Source: a virus. From it: 43,918 nt of DNA. Below are positions 23,192 to 31,680 of this stretch, in pieces. The stretch covers positions 1 to 43,918 of IMG/VR virus record IMGVR_UViG_3300005095_000069. One strand, 5' to 3'. The position numbers and the translations under genes were made by a program. Position 1 is the first letter of the stretch; the number at the start of each line of letters is the position of its first letter. Below the pieces are notes generated by a model, which saw nothing but the letters and a program-made list of their open reading frames with translations, was not told the origin of the DNA and did not search any database.

Positions 23192-25094
23192 AAACTTCAC
23201 CTTTTGATTTAATCTCAATTTGAACAACTCTATATTGTTTCTTATTTATTTTATATTTTATTATATCAAAATTATCTATATTATTCAATATAGAATTAGT
23301 AGTTTCTATATATGAAATAATATCATCAATAAATAATTGTACTCTAAGTTCACTATCTTTTTGAGCAGTTAAAATAAATTCTTTAGAGTATTTTGGTATA
23401 CTAATAAAAGTAGGAATTGAAAATTTAGGTGATAAATAAGTAAATTCTCTGTTTTCATTGCTTCCAAATACTTCTACTAATTCATTATAATCTTTTCTAA
23501 TTCCATGTAATTTTGATTTAACTACTTCTAAATAAGAATAAGTAGAATCAATATAATAAAACTTTATATCAAATCTAAAATCAATAATAAGAGTTTTATT
23601 ATTGATACCACTAATAAAAACTCTTTCATTCCATACACCAGCTACTATAGACTCATCTAAAGTTAAATAACCTAAATGGTTTTTAGTTAAATTCTCTACA
23701 ACACTTCCTGTTGTAGTTGAGATACCATCATAACTAGCCCAAATAAGGGTATTTTTATAGTAAGTTATAGAATCTCTGCTAACACAACCTACTTCATAAG
23801 ATAAAGGATAAACAAAAAAATTAGTTTCATCTTCTCCTGCTATAATCCAACTCTTATTTTTAGAGAAAATAACTAAACCACTTTGAATAACTCCTATTCC
23901 CTCTAAATCCTCTTCGAAGATAATAAAGTTTTCTTTAGGAAAATATTCAGGGTATCCTCTTTTTGAATAGTATACTTTATTTTCTACTATTGCTATATGT
24001 AATCCTTTATACATAACTGCATGAGTTACACTATCAGGAATAGAATAGTTATTATAACTATCTAAAATATGGTTTCCAGCTACTAATCTTGTTGTAGATG
24101 TATCAAGATAAGTAGGAGATGTAGTTGTATCAATAAGAGTAAAGTCATCTAATCCATCATCTGTTAACTTATAAATTCTAACACTCCAACCAGTCATAAC
24201 TCCATAAGTTAATTCATTATTACTAACTTTACCAAAGCTTACTTTATTAGAGGGAGGAGTTTCTAAATCAAATTCTTCATTATAATATGTAACTACATAA
24301 GTAGAAGAGGGTAGTTCAGATAAATAGGCATTATCTCTTTGAAGTTTTAAATTAGTATCTTCTGCTACATAAGGTAAATCAGGATATTCATCAGATAAAT
24401 ATTCTTTTGTATAAGATGTATTTTTACCTTTATAGATTAATTTTTCATTGATACAAGTTATAGACCCTCCACTTAAACCTCTTTGACAAGAACGTAAAAC
24501 AATATAAGTATCTGAATCTTCTAAATCAAGTTTTAAAGAGTAATTTATATCTCTTGAAGAGTCATAAATCTCTACTATATTAGAACTAGTTACTATATCT
24601 TTAAAATCAAAAATAGTTTTAATATCATCAGAATGAGTCGATACATCAGCAGAATTAAAGTGATGTTCTCCTCTAAATTCTATCCATGGAGTTCTAACAA
24701 TATTACCATCTACATCTTTAAACTCTATAGCAAAATCATAATGAACTTGTTTAGTAGAATCAACTGGTAATAATACAGGAGGAGTAGAATCATATTTTAG
24801 ATAAGTATTTTTATCCTTATAAATAGTACCATCTGTTAAATATAACTTTTTGTTAAATATATTAGCATATATATTATAATCAAAAGTTATATAATCATCA
24901 TCATAATATTTAAACTTTTTAGCATTAATATAACTAATTAAAGAGTCTTGTTTTAATGGGACTAATTTTCCTGTAGATACATCTACATTCTCTAAATAAA
25001 CAGCTGTATTAGGCTTTAACAAAAACGGAGATATATGTTGATTCATACCTCCGCTGAATTCTATAATTGGAATATTACTATCTTTATTAATCAT
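23172..25094 (-). CDS. Tail nozzle/stabilization protein (gp12/gp10-like)
   Basis: This 640-residue protein is predicted to be beta-rich, resembling the nozzle/tail tubular protein B (T7 gp12) or P22 gp10 stabilization family. The start has a pattern common in these proteins: IIEFSGGMNQHISPFLL, then AVYLENVDVSTGKLVPL. Repeats of tyrosine-strand motifs (for example GVIQSGLVIFSKNKSW and VGCVSRDSITYYKN) fit a beta-propeller. It lies beside the ejection and adaptor genes. The start has AGAGG upstream. The assignment to the gp12/gp10 class rests on pattern and order. Confidence 0.68.
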   Translation of the reverse strand: MINKDSNIPIIEFSGGMNQHISPFLLKPNTAVYLENVDVSTGKLVPLKQDSLISYINAKKFKYYDDDYITFDYNIYANIFNKKLYLTDGTIYKDKNTYLKYDSTPPVLLPVDSTKQVHYDFAIEFKDVDGNIVRTPWIEFRGEHHFNSADVSTHSDDIKTIFDFKDIVTSSNIVEIYDSSRDINYSLKLDLEDSDTYIVLRSCQRGLSGGSITCINEKLIYKGKNTSYTKEYLSDEYPDLPYVAEDTNLKLQRDNAYLSELPSSTYVVTYYNEEFDLETPPSNKVSFGKVSNNELTYGVMTGWSVRIYKLTDDGLDDFTLIDTTTSPTYLDTSTTRLVAGNHILDSYNNYSIPDSVTHAVMYKGLHIAIVENKVYYSKRGYPEYFPKENFIIFEEDLEGIGVIQSGLVIFSKNKSWIIAGEDETNFFVYPLSYEVGCVSRDSITYYKNTLIWASYDGISTTTGSVVENLTKNHLGYLTLDESIVAGVWNERVFISGINNKTLIIDFRFDIKFYYIDSTYSYLEVVKSKLHGIRKDYNELVEVFGSNENREFTYLSPKFSIPTFISIPKYSKEFILTAQKDSELRVQLFIDDIISYIETTNSILNNIDNFDIIKYKINKKQYRVVQIEIKSKGEVYEYIFS

Positions 25095-25338
25095 AATAAA
25101 CCTCTTTTGATACTCTTAAAGCTTCTAACCACTTTTTGTTTAAATCAGACCAAAAATTATAACCTTGAGGAGTTTCTCTCCATTTAAAAGCAAAATTAAT
25201 CCAGTTTTTCTTAGTAGCTTTAGTTTCAATACAATCAAAAGTTAAATTAGCTTGATATAATTCCCACACATTATTTTCTATAAGAAAATCTTTAAAAGTT
25301 AAAAAGGGCTTCTCTTTTACGTTACAAATATTACTCAT
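25087..25338 (-). CDS. Hypothetical protein (83 aa)
   Basis: I do not recognise this protein. It is aromatic-rich (VWELYQANLTFD, then WINFAFKWRE, then GYNFWSDLNKKWLEAL) with two cysteines. It overlaps both neighbours by a few bases, so is co-translated with the Tad2-like gene and the nozzle gene. Its small size and place in the late arm allow a tail accessory or a host-targeting role. Confidence 0.72.
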   Translation of the reverse strand: MSNICNVKEKPFLTFKDFLIENNVWELYQANLTFDCIETKATKKNWINFAFKWRETPQGYNFWSDLNKKWLEALRVSKEVYYD

Positions 25339-25682
25339 TTAACCCAACCTTTTTCACATGAAGATTTAGCTTGTAGTGAGTCTATTGCTCCATTACAAAG
25401 AGTTTTATCAGTTATTTCATAATCATCTGCATTTAGTTCTTCATCAATTGGAACAAAAACTTCAGCTTTTATTTTACCTAAAACAGCTGTAAATCTCCAT
25501 ATTTGAGGTTGAATTTCAATAGGATATAATCCTAAAGAATCTTTTAGAGAAGGTAAAGAACAAAAAGAAAAACACCCTGTAGGTTGATAAGCAAGGAAGG
25601 AGTATGATGTACCATCAGCCCATGAAGGTCTAGTAATAAGTTTATTGAGCTTTAATTGTTCTTCTGCTTGTGTTAGAGTCAT
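25335..25682 (-). CDS. DUF2829/Tad2-like protein (possible anti-Thoeris)
   Basis: The 115 residues follow the pattern of DUF2829, the family of Tad2, which sequesters the cyclic signal of the Thoeris defence. The N-terminus MTLTQAEEQLKLNKLITRPSW corresponds to the family's short N-terminal helix, K-L-x-x-R strand and conserved W. The end FVPIDEELNADDYEI parallels the family's W-x-P-S-x-x-D-L-A-x-D-W motif, but with F and Y for the two W residues. An extra Cys-containing C-terminal tail (about residues 95-115) is not typical. AAGGA precedes the ATG at 25682, which lies inside the end of the outer-spanin gene. The family resemblance is moderate; binding activity is inference. Confidence 0.55.
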   Translation of the reverse strand: MTLTQAEEQLKLNKLITRPSWADGTSYSFLAYQPTGCFSFCSLPSLKDSLGLYPIEIQPQIWRFTAVLGKIKAEVFVPIDEELNADDYEITDKTLCNGAIDSLQAKSSCEKGWVK

Positions 25683-25947
25683 TTAGTATCCTTTTAATTG
25701 TATTTATTTTTAAATTACATTTATCTATAGTTTCTAAACAGTTTAGTATGTATATAGCAACTCTCTTATCAACATCTACATCAATATCAGGAGGTTTAGG
25801 CTTTTTAAGAGGAGTAAGCAATTCATCAGGAACTACAGGAGTTACATATACAATTTTTTTAGTACAACTATTTATGAAAAATAGACTTAAACTTAACAGT
25901 ATTCCCTTTGTGCTTCCTAATAAAAGCTCTCTTAGTTCTGTAAACAT
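25642..25947 (-). CDS. Outer-membrane spanin (Rz1-like lipoprotein)
   Basis: The N-terminus carries a hydrophobic run and a lipobox-like FINSC (Cys28), so the mature protein would be lipid-anchored to the outer membrane. After it comes a proline-rich segment (PVVPDELLTPLKKPKPPD), typical of Rz1-type outer spanins, then a short helix. An AAAGG site precedes the ATG, which lies inside the inner-spanin gene in another frame, the classic overlapping arrangement. With the inner spanin it would fuse the two membranes at lysis. The tail overlaps the Tad2-like gene by 41 bases. Confidence 0.78.
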   Translation of the reverse strand: MFTELRELLLGSTKGILLSLSLFFINSCTKKIVYVTPVVPDELLTPLKKPKPPDIDVDVDKRVAIYILNCLETIDKCNLKINTIKRILNDSNTSRRTIKAQ

Positions 25948-26122
25948 ATTTAACCTTTTGTTTCTTTTTAATATATCTATCCATAGTTTTTAATGTTTTT
26001 AAAACTTGAGTAGTTCTATAATTTAACTCTTCTACTTTAGAATTAGCCTCTTCAAGTTTAAAAAACAAAAAAGCATTTACTACAATTAAAACAAAAATTA
26101 AAATAGGAGTTAAATATACCAT
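25868..26122 (-). CDS. Inner-membrane spanin (Rz-like)
   Basis: This 84-residue protein begins with one membrane segment (VYLTPILIFVLIVVNAFLFF) followed by a long helix with heptads, as in Rz-type inner spanins. I chose ATG at 26122 because it overlaps the stop of the transglycosylase (TAATG); an in-frame codon 21 bases upstream would lie inside that gene. It partners the overlapping outer spanin. The C-terminus is very basic (KRAFIRKHKGNTVKFK). Confidence 0.75.
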   Translation of the reverse strand: MVYLTPILIFVLIVVNAFLFFKLEEANSKVEELNYRTTQVLKTLKTMDRYIKKKQKVKYVYRTKRAFIRKHKGNTVKFKSIFHK

Positions 26123-26712
26123 TACCAGTATTTCCAATCCCACGTTTCTATATAATTATACCATTTAGTAGCAACTCTATAGATATGTTCACTATATCTA
26201 TAATTAATATCACAGGCATTTCTATGAGTTCCATTTTGAAACCATACAGTTCTTCTTCTACAATACATTTCAGCTATATCGTGATTACAAGATTCGGCTC
26301 TGTTTACTTCTTTTGCAACTAACCACCCTCCATTATAAGCTTGAAATGGAATCCATAATCTATCACAAGGAGTTTTTTGTTTAGCTTCCTTAATAAGTTT
26401 CTTCATAATTAAAACTTGAGCTTTTGTTTGTCTATCAATTGTAGCAAGATTAGGGACTCCTCGAGGCTTTAAATAATTTTTCCACCATCTCCACGTAATT
26501 TGTCCTACTCCAACAGAACCCACTCCATCATCAGATATAGCACTTAATCTACATTTACTTTCAGCCCACCCTTGAGCTATAAATAATTGATAAGGAAATG
26601 AGATACCTAAATATTTATTAGAGTATTTCCTAAAATAAGAAGCAGTCCATCTACAAGAAGCTGACGAGGCTATTACTGTTAAAGTTATAATTAAGAGTAT
26701 TACTTTTTTCAT
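26122..26712 (-). CDS. Lytic transglycosylase-type endolysin with signal peptide
   Basis: This 196-residue wall-cleaving enzyme has an N-terminal signal or anchor segment (MKKVILLIITLTVIASS). The catalytic Glu lies in AQGWAESKC (E51), followed by GVGSVGVGQIT and, later, IPFQAYNGG, which is the SLT/lysozyme-fold order of Glu-Ser, GxxQ and AYNGG. Several cysteines (C20, C54 and others) suggest periplasmic folding. It lies next to the spanins and a holin candidate, so it is probably the endolysin. The ribosome site is AAGGAG. The chosen ATG overlaps the upstream HNH gene's end. Confidence 0.82.
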   Translation of the reverse strand: MKKVILLIITLTVIASSASCRWTASYFRKYSNKYLGISFPYQLFIAQGWAESKCRLSAISDDGVGSVGVGQITWRWWKNYLKPRGVPNLATIDRQTKAQVLIMKKLIKEAKQKTPCDRLWIPFQAYNGGWLVAKEVNRAESCNHDIAEMYCRRRTVWFQNGTHRNACDINYRYSEHIYRVATKWYNYIETWDWKYW

Positions 26713-26978
26713 TTATTTAACTCCTTTATAGTATTAACTATTTTCATAAATTTATTCCACTTTTTTCTTGTACTAACTTTCTTCCAACCCCCGTTAAATG
26801 TATTATGATATAAAGAATGATGTTCTCTACATAACGTAACAAGATTAGAAGGATTATTAATAAGTTTAGGAAAATATTTAGCACTAAAGATATGATGTAC
26901 CTCTCTAGTTTTTATTTTACCACAGATAAAACATCTTGGATTACCTCTAAGATGTTTTATTCTTGTTTCTCTAAGCAT
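26709..26978 (-). CDS. HNH homing-type endonuclease (89 aa)
   Basis: This small free-standing nuclease has a CFICGK pair (C16, C19), EVHHIF (His-His) and NLVTLCREHHSLYH with the second histidine pair and a Cys. This is the HNH beta-beta-alpha-metal fold. It is in the late lysis region, between holin-like and transglycosylase genes. Its start overlaps the end of the holin-like gene, and no good ribosome site is seen. It may be a homing endonuclease, or a packaging-type HNH as in some phages, though it is far from terminase here. Confidence 0.85.
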   Translation of the reverse strand: MLRETRIKHLRGNPRCFICGKIKTREVHHIFSAKYFPKLINNPSNLVTLCREHHSLYHNTFNGGWKKVSTRKKWNKFMKIVNTIKELNK

Positions 26979-27258
26979 AACTATAACCGATATACAAAAA
27001 AGAAAGAATCAATAGAACTCTAGCATAAGCTCCAAAACCAATTAATTTAGGGCTATCATTCCAATTAATTTTGTGAGGAAATAAAACTAAGCCTACTAAA
27101 AACCCTATAACAGCACTTAAAATACCTTTAACCAATCCAACAAAAGTAACTTGAATTTGTGGATATATAAACTTTAAAAACCCACTTTGAGTAATTAAAA
27201 CATAAAAAAACACTAAAAATATAACAAGGAAAGCTCCTCTAATTAACCTATCTAACAT
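26971..27258 (-). CDS. Three-segment membrane protein, holin candidate (95 aa)
   Basis: The sequence contains three hydrophobic segments (about residues 8-25, 38-60 and 76-94), separated by short polar loops with LYS/ARG. This is the shape of a class I holin, which would form the lysis pores that release the endolysin. It lies directly before HNH, transglycosylase and spanins. No homology is claimed; the other candidate is the single-segment protein at 27647. Confidence 0.62.
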   Translation of the reverse strand: MLDRLIRGAFLVIFLVFFYVLITQSGFLKFIYPQIQVTFVGLVKGILSAVIGFLVGLVLFPHKINWNDSPKLIGFGAYARVLLILSFLYIGYSYA

Positions 27259-27274
27259 ATTATTCCTTTAATAC

Positions 27275-27280
27275 TTTATA
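27275..27280 (-). promoter_or_regulatory. Candidate leftward promoter before the holin/lysis genes
   Basis: TATAAA (27280-27275) lies 17 bases before the holin-like start, downstream of the hairpin at 27297-27316 in the direction of transcription. Its AT-rich surroundings limit certainty. Confidence 0.4.
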
Positions 27281-27296
27281 ATAATCTGCAACTATT

Positions 27297-27316
27297 AAGA
27301 GGAGATACCTCCTCTT
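27297..27316 (-). terminator. 8-bp stem hairpin between two late genes
   Basis: AAGAGGAG (27297-27304) and CTCCTCTT (27309-27316) form a perfect stem with a four-base loop, directly after the stop of the 27327 gene in the leftward direction. There is no clear T run, so it is a partial terminator or processing site. Confidence 0.5.
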
Positions 27317-27326
27317 GCTAAGCTAA

Positions 27327-27644
27327 TTAAGAGATAGCAAATAATTGTTGAGAGTAAGACAATAGTTGCAGTTGTCCATCTAAAAAACTCTGTACATCTC
27401 TTAACTTAGTATTAACACTATTAACCCATTCAGTATCTACATTATCTAATAGCTCGATTGCTTCTTGAAGCTTTTCTAAATCTTCAGGAGATAGTTCTAG
27501 ACCGTTAATTTTAGCTTCTACTTCATCTAACTTACCTTGAAGCTGAACATCTTTATCACTTAGCTCTTTATCTTTTGTATCAATATAAGTTTTTACTATT
27601 TGTAAAGTTTGTTGCAACTCATTTTTTAATTCTTCTACTGTCAT
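27327..27644 (-). CDS. Coiled-coil hypothetical protein (105 aa)
   Basis: The sequence is acidic and heptad-rich through most of its length (about residues 1-95), with no membrane part. It starts two bases after the XhlA-like stop. Because it lies among lysis and fibre genes, it may assist either. No family recognised. Confidence 0.75.
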   Translation of the reverse strand: MTVEELKNELQQTLQIVKTYIDTKDKELSDKDVQLQGKLDEVEAKINGLELSPEDLEKLQEAIELLDNVDTEWVNSVNTKLRDVQSFLDGQLQLLSYSQQLFAIS

Positions 27645-27646
27645 AA

Positions 27647-27946
27647 TTATCCTTTATTAAGTTTTAATGTTAAAGCATAGATAGCTCCAGTAACTATCAT
27701 AGCACCTATTGTCTTAAGAAACCAGCCAACAGCACTAGCTCTAGAAGATTCAAGAGAAATTAATCTTCTTCTTAACTCTGATACTTCTGCTTGAAGAGTT
27801 GATATTTCTCTTAACTCTTTTGCAAGAAGTTTTATATCTTTAGTTAGAGCTTGTACATTTTCTGTAGTTTGCTTTTGAGCTATACTAACCTCTTTTAAAG
27901 TTAGTATAAACTCTCTAAACTCTTCTTGAGTTATCTCTCCGCCCAC
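27647..27946 (-). CDS. Holin-like coiled-coil plus C-terminal membrane protein (99 aa)
   Basis: Residues about 10-72 form a long amphipathic helix; residues about 75-95 (VGWFLKTIGAMIVTGAIYAL) form one membrane segment. This is the shape of XhlA-type lysis proteins, where a soluble coiled coil is anchored by one C-terminal helix. It starts with GTG, with an AAAGGG site six bases before. It may cooperate with the three-segment holin candidate or anchor a tail component. Confidence 0.6.
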   Translation of the reverse strand: MGGEITQEEFREFILTLKEVSIAQKQTTENVQALTKDIKLLAKELREISTLQAEVSELRRRLISLESSRASAVGWFLKTIGAMIVTGAIYALTLKLNKG

Positions 27947-27959
27947 GACCTACCCTTTA

Positions 27960-30650
27960 TTAGTTGATAACTTTAATATCGATAGAGGCTACTCCTCCCC
28001 CAATAGGTCCTGTATCTTCTACTTGCCCTTGGAAGTTCCACCCTCCAGTAAAAGAACCTAAGTAAGTTTTTGCCCAAAATCTAAAAGTAACAGTTTCAGC
28101 ATTATTAACCTCGTCTATATCTACTATCATACTACCAGTATTTCTACCAATATTATTAGCTCTAGTCATAGTTTCACAATGATAACCTGAATCATAAATG
28201 AAATTCCATGTAGTTCCACCATCAATAGAGTAATCTATTTTATGATAAACTCCTGCCCAACTTGAACCTTGGTCATTTCTAACTGGAATATCCCAACTAA
28301 TCTCTACTACATCTCCAGCTAATTTACCGAAAGGTTGCCACTCTTTCATAACAGCCCATGACTCATTTACATCTTTTTTCTCTGTTGTCCATTGGCGTAA
28401 ATATTTTTTAGGTCTTAACTTTTGAGCTAAATTAATTGTAAAATCTCCTCCACCTAAAAGCTGTTGATAAGAAATTAAACCTTTAGCTGCGTCAATAACT
28501 GTACAGTTAGTGCAATTCTCTGTATCAAGAATATAATTGGGTTGTAAATCAACTGTAGAGACATAACTAGTAGTTCCCTCAAAAATTGTTTTTGTTGTCT
28601 GTCCTCTATCTACAGTTAATCCATCAAAAGTAACAGATACTGGAGTAGCTACTTTAGAGTCAGCGTCTAGCATAAGATATTGAGTACCAATAATACACCA
28701 AACTCCAGTTACTCTACCAAATGAACGAGTATAGTCACTTCCTGTAGTACCACTATAAGAATTTAATCTCTTAGGAACTCCATAACTACCACTAGTAGCA
28801 CTAGCAGCTGATTGAGACCCCCACACTTGGTGATTATGTCTTTGGATACCTTGTTGAACAAATAAACCTAATTTAGACGCAGCTAAACCTCTATCATCAT
28901 CTCCATATCCTCCAGTATAAGCTACTTCACCTCCATACTTAGACCAATCAGGTAAAGTTATAGAGTCTCCATCTACTGTAAAGTCAGGATAGGCATCACT
29001 ATCAGCTGCTTGCTTAGCTTCAATAAATCTAGCTAACTTAGCGTCTGAAATAGTTTGTCCATTTAATTCATAAATACCATTAGCTTCATTAGGTAAAGCT
29101 ATTAAAAGTTGTCCCATAAAAGCGTGACTAATAGCTATTGAGTCTATTTCAGCTGTAATAGTAACTATCTCATCAGTAGGAACATCTCTTGTAACTCTAA
29201 TCATTCCTGTATAAGGGTCAATAACTTGTACATCAATAGAGTTTCCACTATTATCAGTAGCTGAAATAGACTTAATGTATTTTTTATCAGGTACTTCTAC
29301 TACAAGAGCAACAAAATCTTTTTCATAATTTTGAGTAGAAATATCTAATTCAGACTCTCCATTAACAAGAAGTGGATTCGCGTCTTGGTCTTTAGCTTTT
29401 ACAGTGAATGTATTTACATTCTCTTTATAAAACTGAATAGGACTCCAATCTCCGCTATCTCTCTTAACAAAAGTAACAGCTTCACCTTTAGTTAAAATAT
29501 CATAACCATTAGGCTCTACTGTAACTTTCTCATCACTATCAAGAGTTCTTACTACTGTAATAGTAGCTCCAGTATCAAGTGTATCAGGTAAAGTTACTGA
29601 CTTAGCTGTACCATTGCTTGTAACAAAAACAACATTAACAGGGTCTTCATCAGGAACTGTAAAATGGTCTGATACTTCAAATACTTTTGCTTCAGCTCCA
29701 CCTTTTAAGATATTCCAATATCCAATAGTTCCATCATTAGGAGCTAAACCTTCTGTTGCGTCTGTATTAAAAATATAAAATACTGGTTTATTTAAATAAG
29801 ACTTAACTTGTCTAACTTCTCCATCTTCAGGAGCTGAAATATCTAAAAGGTCGTTTTCAGTTTGAACTGGTTCTTTAAGTTTTAAAGTACCACTAGAGCC
29901 TGTACCTACTAAAGCTTCAGTAAATTTAGAACTTTGTAAAACAAGAGCTTTAGATGAATTAATATCTGTTGTATCTTTTCTAGCTAAAATTCCGCCAATA
30001 TAAAAATACCCATCAAGTGCAGGAATATCTTCTCCAATATATCTCTGCTCTGCTTGAGTTAAAGTAGTATAATTTACAGTTCCTCTAACTACTACAAACT
30101 CTCCTTGAGTATTTACATAAATTTTTTGATAAGTAGCGTCATTAGAATAAGCTACATCTTGTAAAGAATTAGTTATAGGCTCTACAAATTTAGTAAAATC
30201 AAATTCGCTACGAAGTGTTCCATCTTCTTCTGTTCCATCAGGATAAACATATTTAAACTCTAAAGGCTCTTTAGCTGAAATAGAGAACTTATCCCAACCT
30301 TTTTTAGTTGGATTATAAGAGTGTAAAACTCCCTCTGAAACTTTTATAGTTAATCCTGTAGGTTGTGGTTGTAATCTTAAACCATTCTTTAAAACACTTA
30401 AATGCTCATTAAAAGAGTGTTGGTTATAAACAAGGTCTGTTTTAATCCATGCTGTATCATCAGTAATAGCTTTAGCTATATTACCATTATACATTTGAGC
30501 TTTTGGAAGTAATGCTCTATATACATCTCCTCCATAAGTACAATATTTAATAGAATCAGTACCATATTCTTTAACATTCTCATTAAAAGCAAGGATAACT
30601 CCTTGCTCTTTAGGATTAACTTGTGTATATAAATTAATACCTTTATTCAT
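27960..30650 (-). CDS. Tail fibre/receptor-binding protein with collar-like domain (896 aa)
   Basis: This large beta-rich structural protein probably forms part of the host-adhesion apparatus. A phage tail-collar-like segment is visible near residues 515-655: a beta region, NGIYELNGQTISDAKL, then SDAYPDFTVDGDSITLPDWS, a GGYGDDDRG loop, a HNHQVW motif and a C-terminal GVWCIIGTQYLM strand. Two sandwich-like regions follow. The start is MNKGINLYTQVNP. The gene lies at the end of the fibre cluster, next to lysis genes. Its function in receptor binding is inference. Confidence 0.72.
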   Translation of the reverse strand: MNKGINLYTQVNPKEQGVILAFNENVKEYGTDSIKYCTYGGDVYRALLPKAQMYNGNIAKAITDDTAWIKTDLVYNQHSFNEHLSVLKNGLRLQPQPTGLTIKVSEGVLHSYNPTKKGWDKFSISAKEPLEFKYVYPDGTEEDGTLRSEFDFTKFVEPITNSLQDVAYSNDATYQKIYVNTQGEFVVVRGTVNYTTLTQAEQRYIGEDIPALDGYFYIGGILARKDTTDINSSKALVLQSSKFTEALVGTGSSGTLKLKEPVQTENDLLDISAPEDGEVRQVKSYLNKPVFYIFNTDATEGLAPNDGTIGYWNILKGGAEAKVFEVSDHFTVPDEDPVNVVFVTSNGTAKSVTLPDTLDTGATITVVRTLDSDEKVTVEPNGYDILTKGEAVTFVKRDSGDWSPIQFYKENVNTFTVKAKDQDANPLLVNGESELDISTQNYEKDFVALVVEVPDKKYIKSISATDNSGNSIDVQVIDPYTGMIRVTRDVPTDEIVTITAEIDSIAISHAFMGQLLIALPNEANGIYELNGQTISDAKLARFIEAKQAADSDAYPDFTVDGDSITLPDWSKYGGEVAYTGGYGDDDRGLAASKLGLFVQQGIQRHNHQVWGSQSAASATSGSYGVPKRLNSYSGTTGSDYTRSFGRVTGVWCIIGTQYLMLDADSKVATPVSVTFDGLTVDRGQTTKTIFEGTTSYVSTVDLQPNYILDTENCTNCTVIDAAKGLISYQQLLGGGDFTINLAQKLRPKKYLRQWTTEKKDVNESWAVMKEWQPFGKLAGDVVEISWDIPVRNDQGSSWAGVYHKIDYSIDGGTTWNFIYDSGYHCETMTRANNIGRNTGSMIVDIDEVNNAETVTFRFWAKTYLGSFTGGWNFQGQVEDTGPIGGGVASIDIKVIN

Positions 30651-30665
30651 TTATTTATCCTTTAA

Positions 30666-31667
30666 TTACCAAATTAACTCTAAAATATCGCCTTCAAACA
30701 AGAAATTCATAGTATTAGAGTCTTTTAAATCTACTTCAATAGTAGTAGTATCTTTAACTTTAACATTATCAATAGGAATAGCAACACCATTATATCTAAC
30801 TGTTACACCCTCTTTAACATAAGCTAACTCATTAATACTATCTGCTGAAAAAACTTTTCTTCCACTTTGAGTTGCAGCTCCACTAATAGTAGCTCCTGCA
30901 CTATCTTTCCATTCAGTTGAAGTAGCTCCAGTAATAGCAATTGTAATAACTGAACTATCTAAAGTCATCTCACTATCAACTCTTAATTGAGTAAAGCCAG
31001 CTGGAGTTGATAAAAGCTCTTTTAACTCTTCAAGTCCTACTCCTCCTAAAGTACCATCTCCTGCAAGCATGCTAGCTAGTCTGTTTGCTTCTGCACTTGT
31101 AGCAAGAGTGTACATTCTAACTGGTTGAAAGTAATAAGTTCCTGCTGGAATTGTAACAGATGTTAAAGAGTCTGTTGTATCATCATAGATAACAAAAGAT
31201 ACTTGAATTTGATTAGCTTGAGTATCTTGACCATCACCGATAGTTGTTTGTAACAATCCATAAACATACTTAGCTGTTGTCAGTTCACCAGCTTCATATT
31301 GAATCTCTAACTGCTCATCTTTATCTGAATCAAGAATTTTAACCATATTAACAATTCTACCACCAACTTCATTAGTAGTAGTTTCGTTTGTTCCTAAACT
31401 TCCTGCTACTGTAGTACATGCTAAACCACCAGTAATAGCTTCATAAGTAGAGCCATCAATAAAAACTTTACCAGTTGGAGGATTATCTAGTAATTGAACA
31501 TCTACTTCACTTGAAGTAGTTAAAGTTACTCTTGCTCCTAAAGCATTATCAATAGTAGGAACACTACATTCCATTACTTTTTGTAAATTACCATAAACTG
31601 GTTTACCATCAACTAACTTTTTACCATGTCTAATTCTTACACTATACGCATTAATTCCGCCACTCAT
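30666..31667 (-). CDS. Virion structural protein with C-terminal domain shared with neighbour (333 aa)
   Basis: The protein is beta-rich and threonine/glycine-rich. Its last about 95 residues (VITIAITGATSTEWKDSAGA, ending in IEVDLKDSN...LFEGDILELIW) align with the end of the adjacent 276-residue protein. It is probably a tail-fibre or tail-tip component; no named family is recognised. An AGGAG-like ribosome site precedes it. Confidence 0.7.
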   Translation of the reverse strand: MSGGINAYSVRIRHGKKLVDGKPVYGNLQKVMECSVPTIDNALGARVTLTTSSEVDVQLLDNPPTGKVFIDGSTYEAITGGLACTTVAGSLGTNETTTNEVGGRIVNMVKILDSDKDEQLEIQYEAGELTTAKYVYGLLQTTIGDGQDTQANQIQVSFVIYDDTTDSLTSVTIPAGTYYFQPVRMYTLATSAEANRLASMLAGDGTLGGVGLEELKELLSTPAGFTQLRVDSEMTLDSSVITIAITGATSTEWKDSAGATISGAATQSGRKVFSADSINELAYVKEGVTVRYNGVAIPIDNVKVKDTTTIEVDLKDSNTMNFLFEGDILELIW

Positions 31668-31680
31668 TTTAATCTCCTTA

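Noticed and set aside
25670-25993. Open frame on the + strand across the spanin genes
   Set aside because: It mirrors two well-supported overlapping spanin genes and has no initiation signal.
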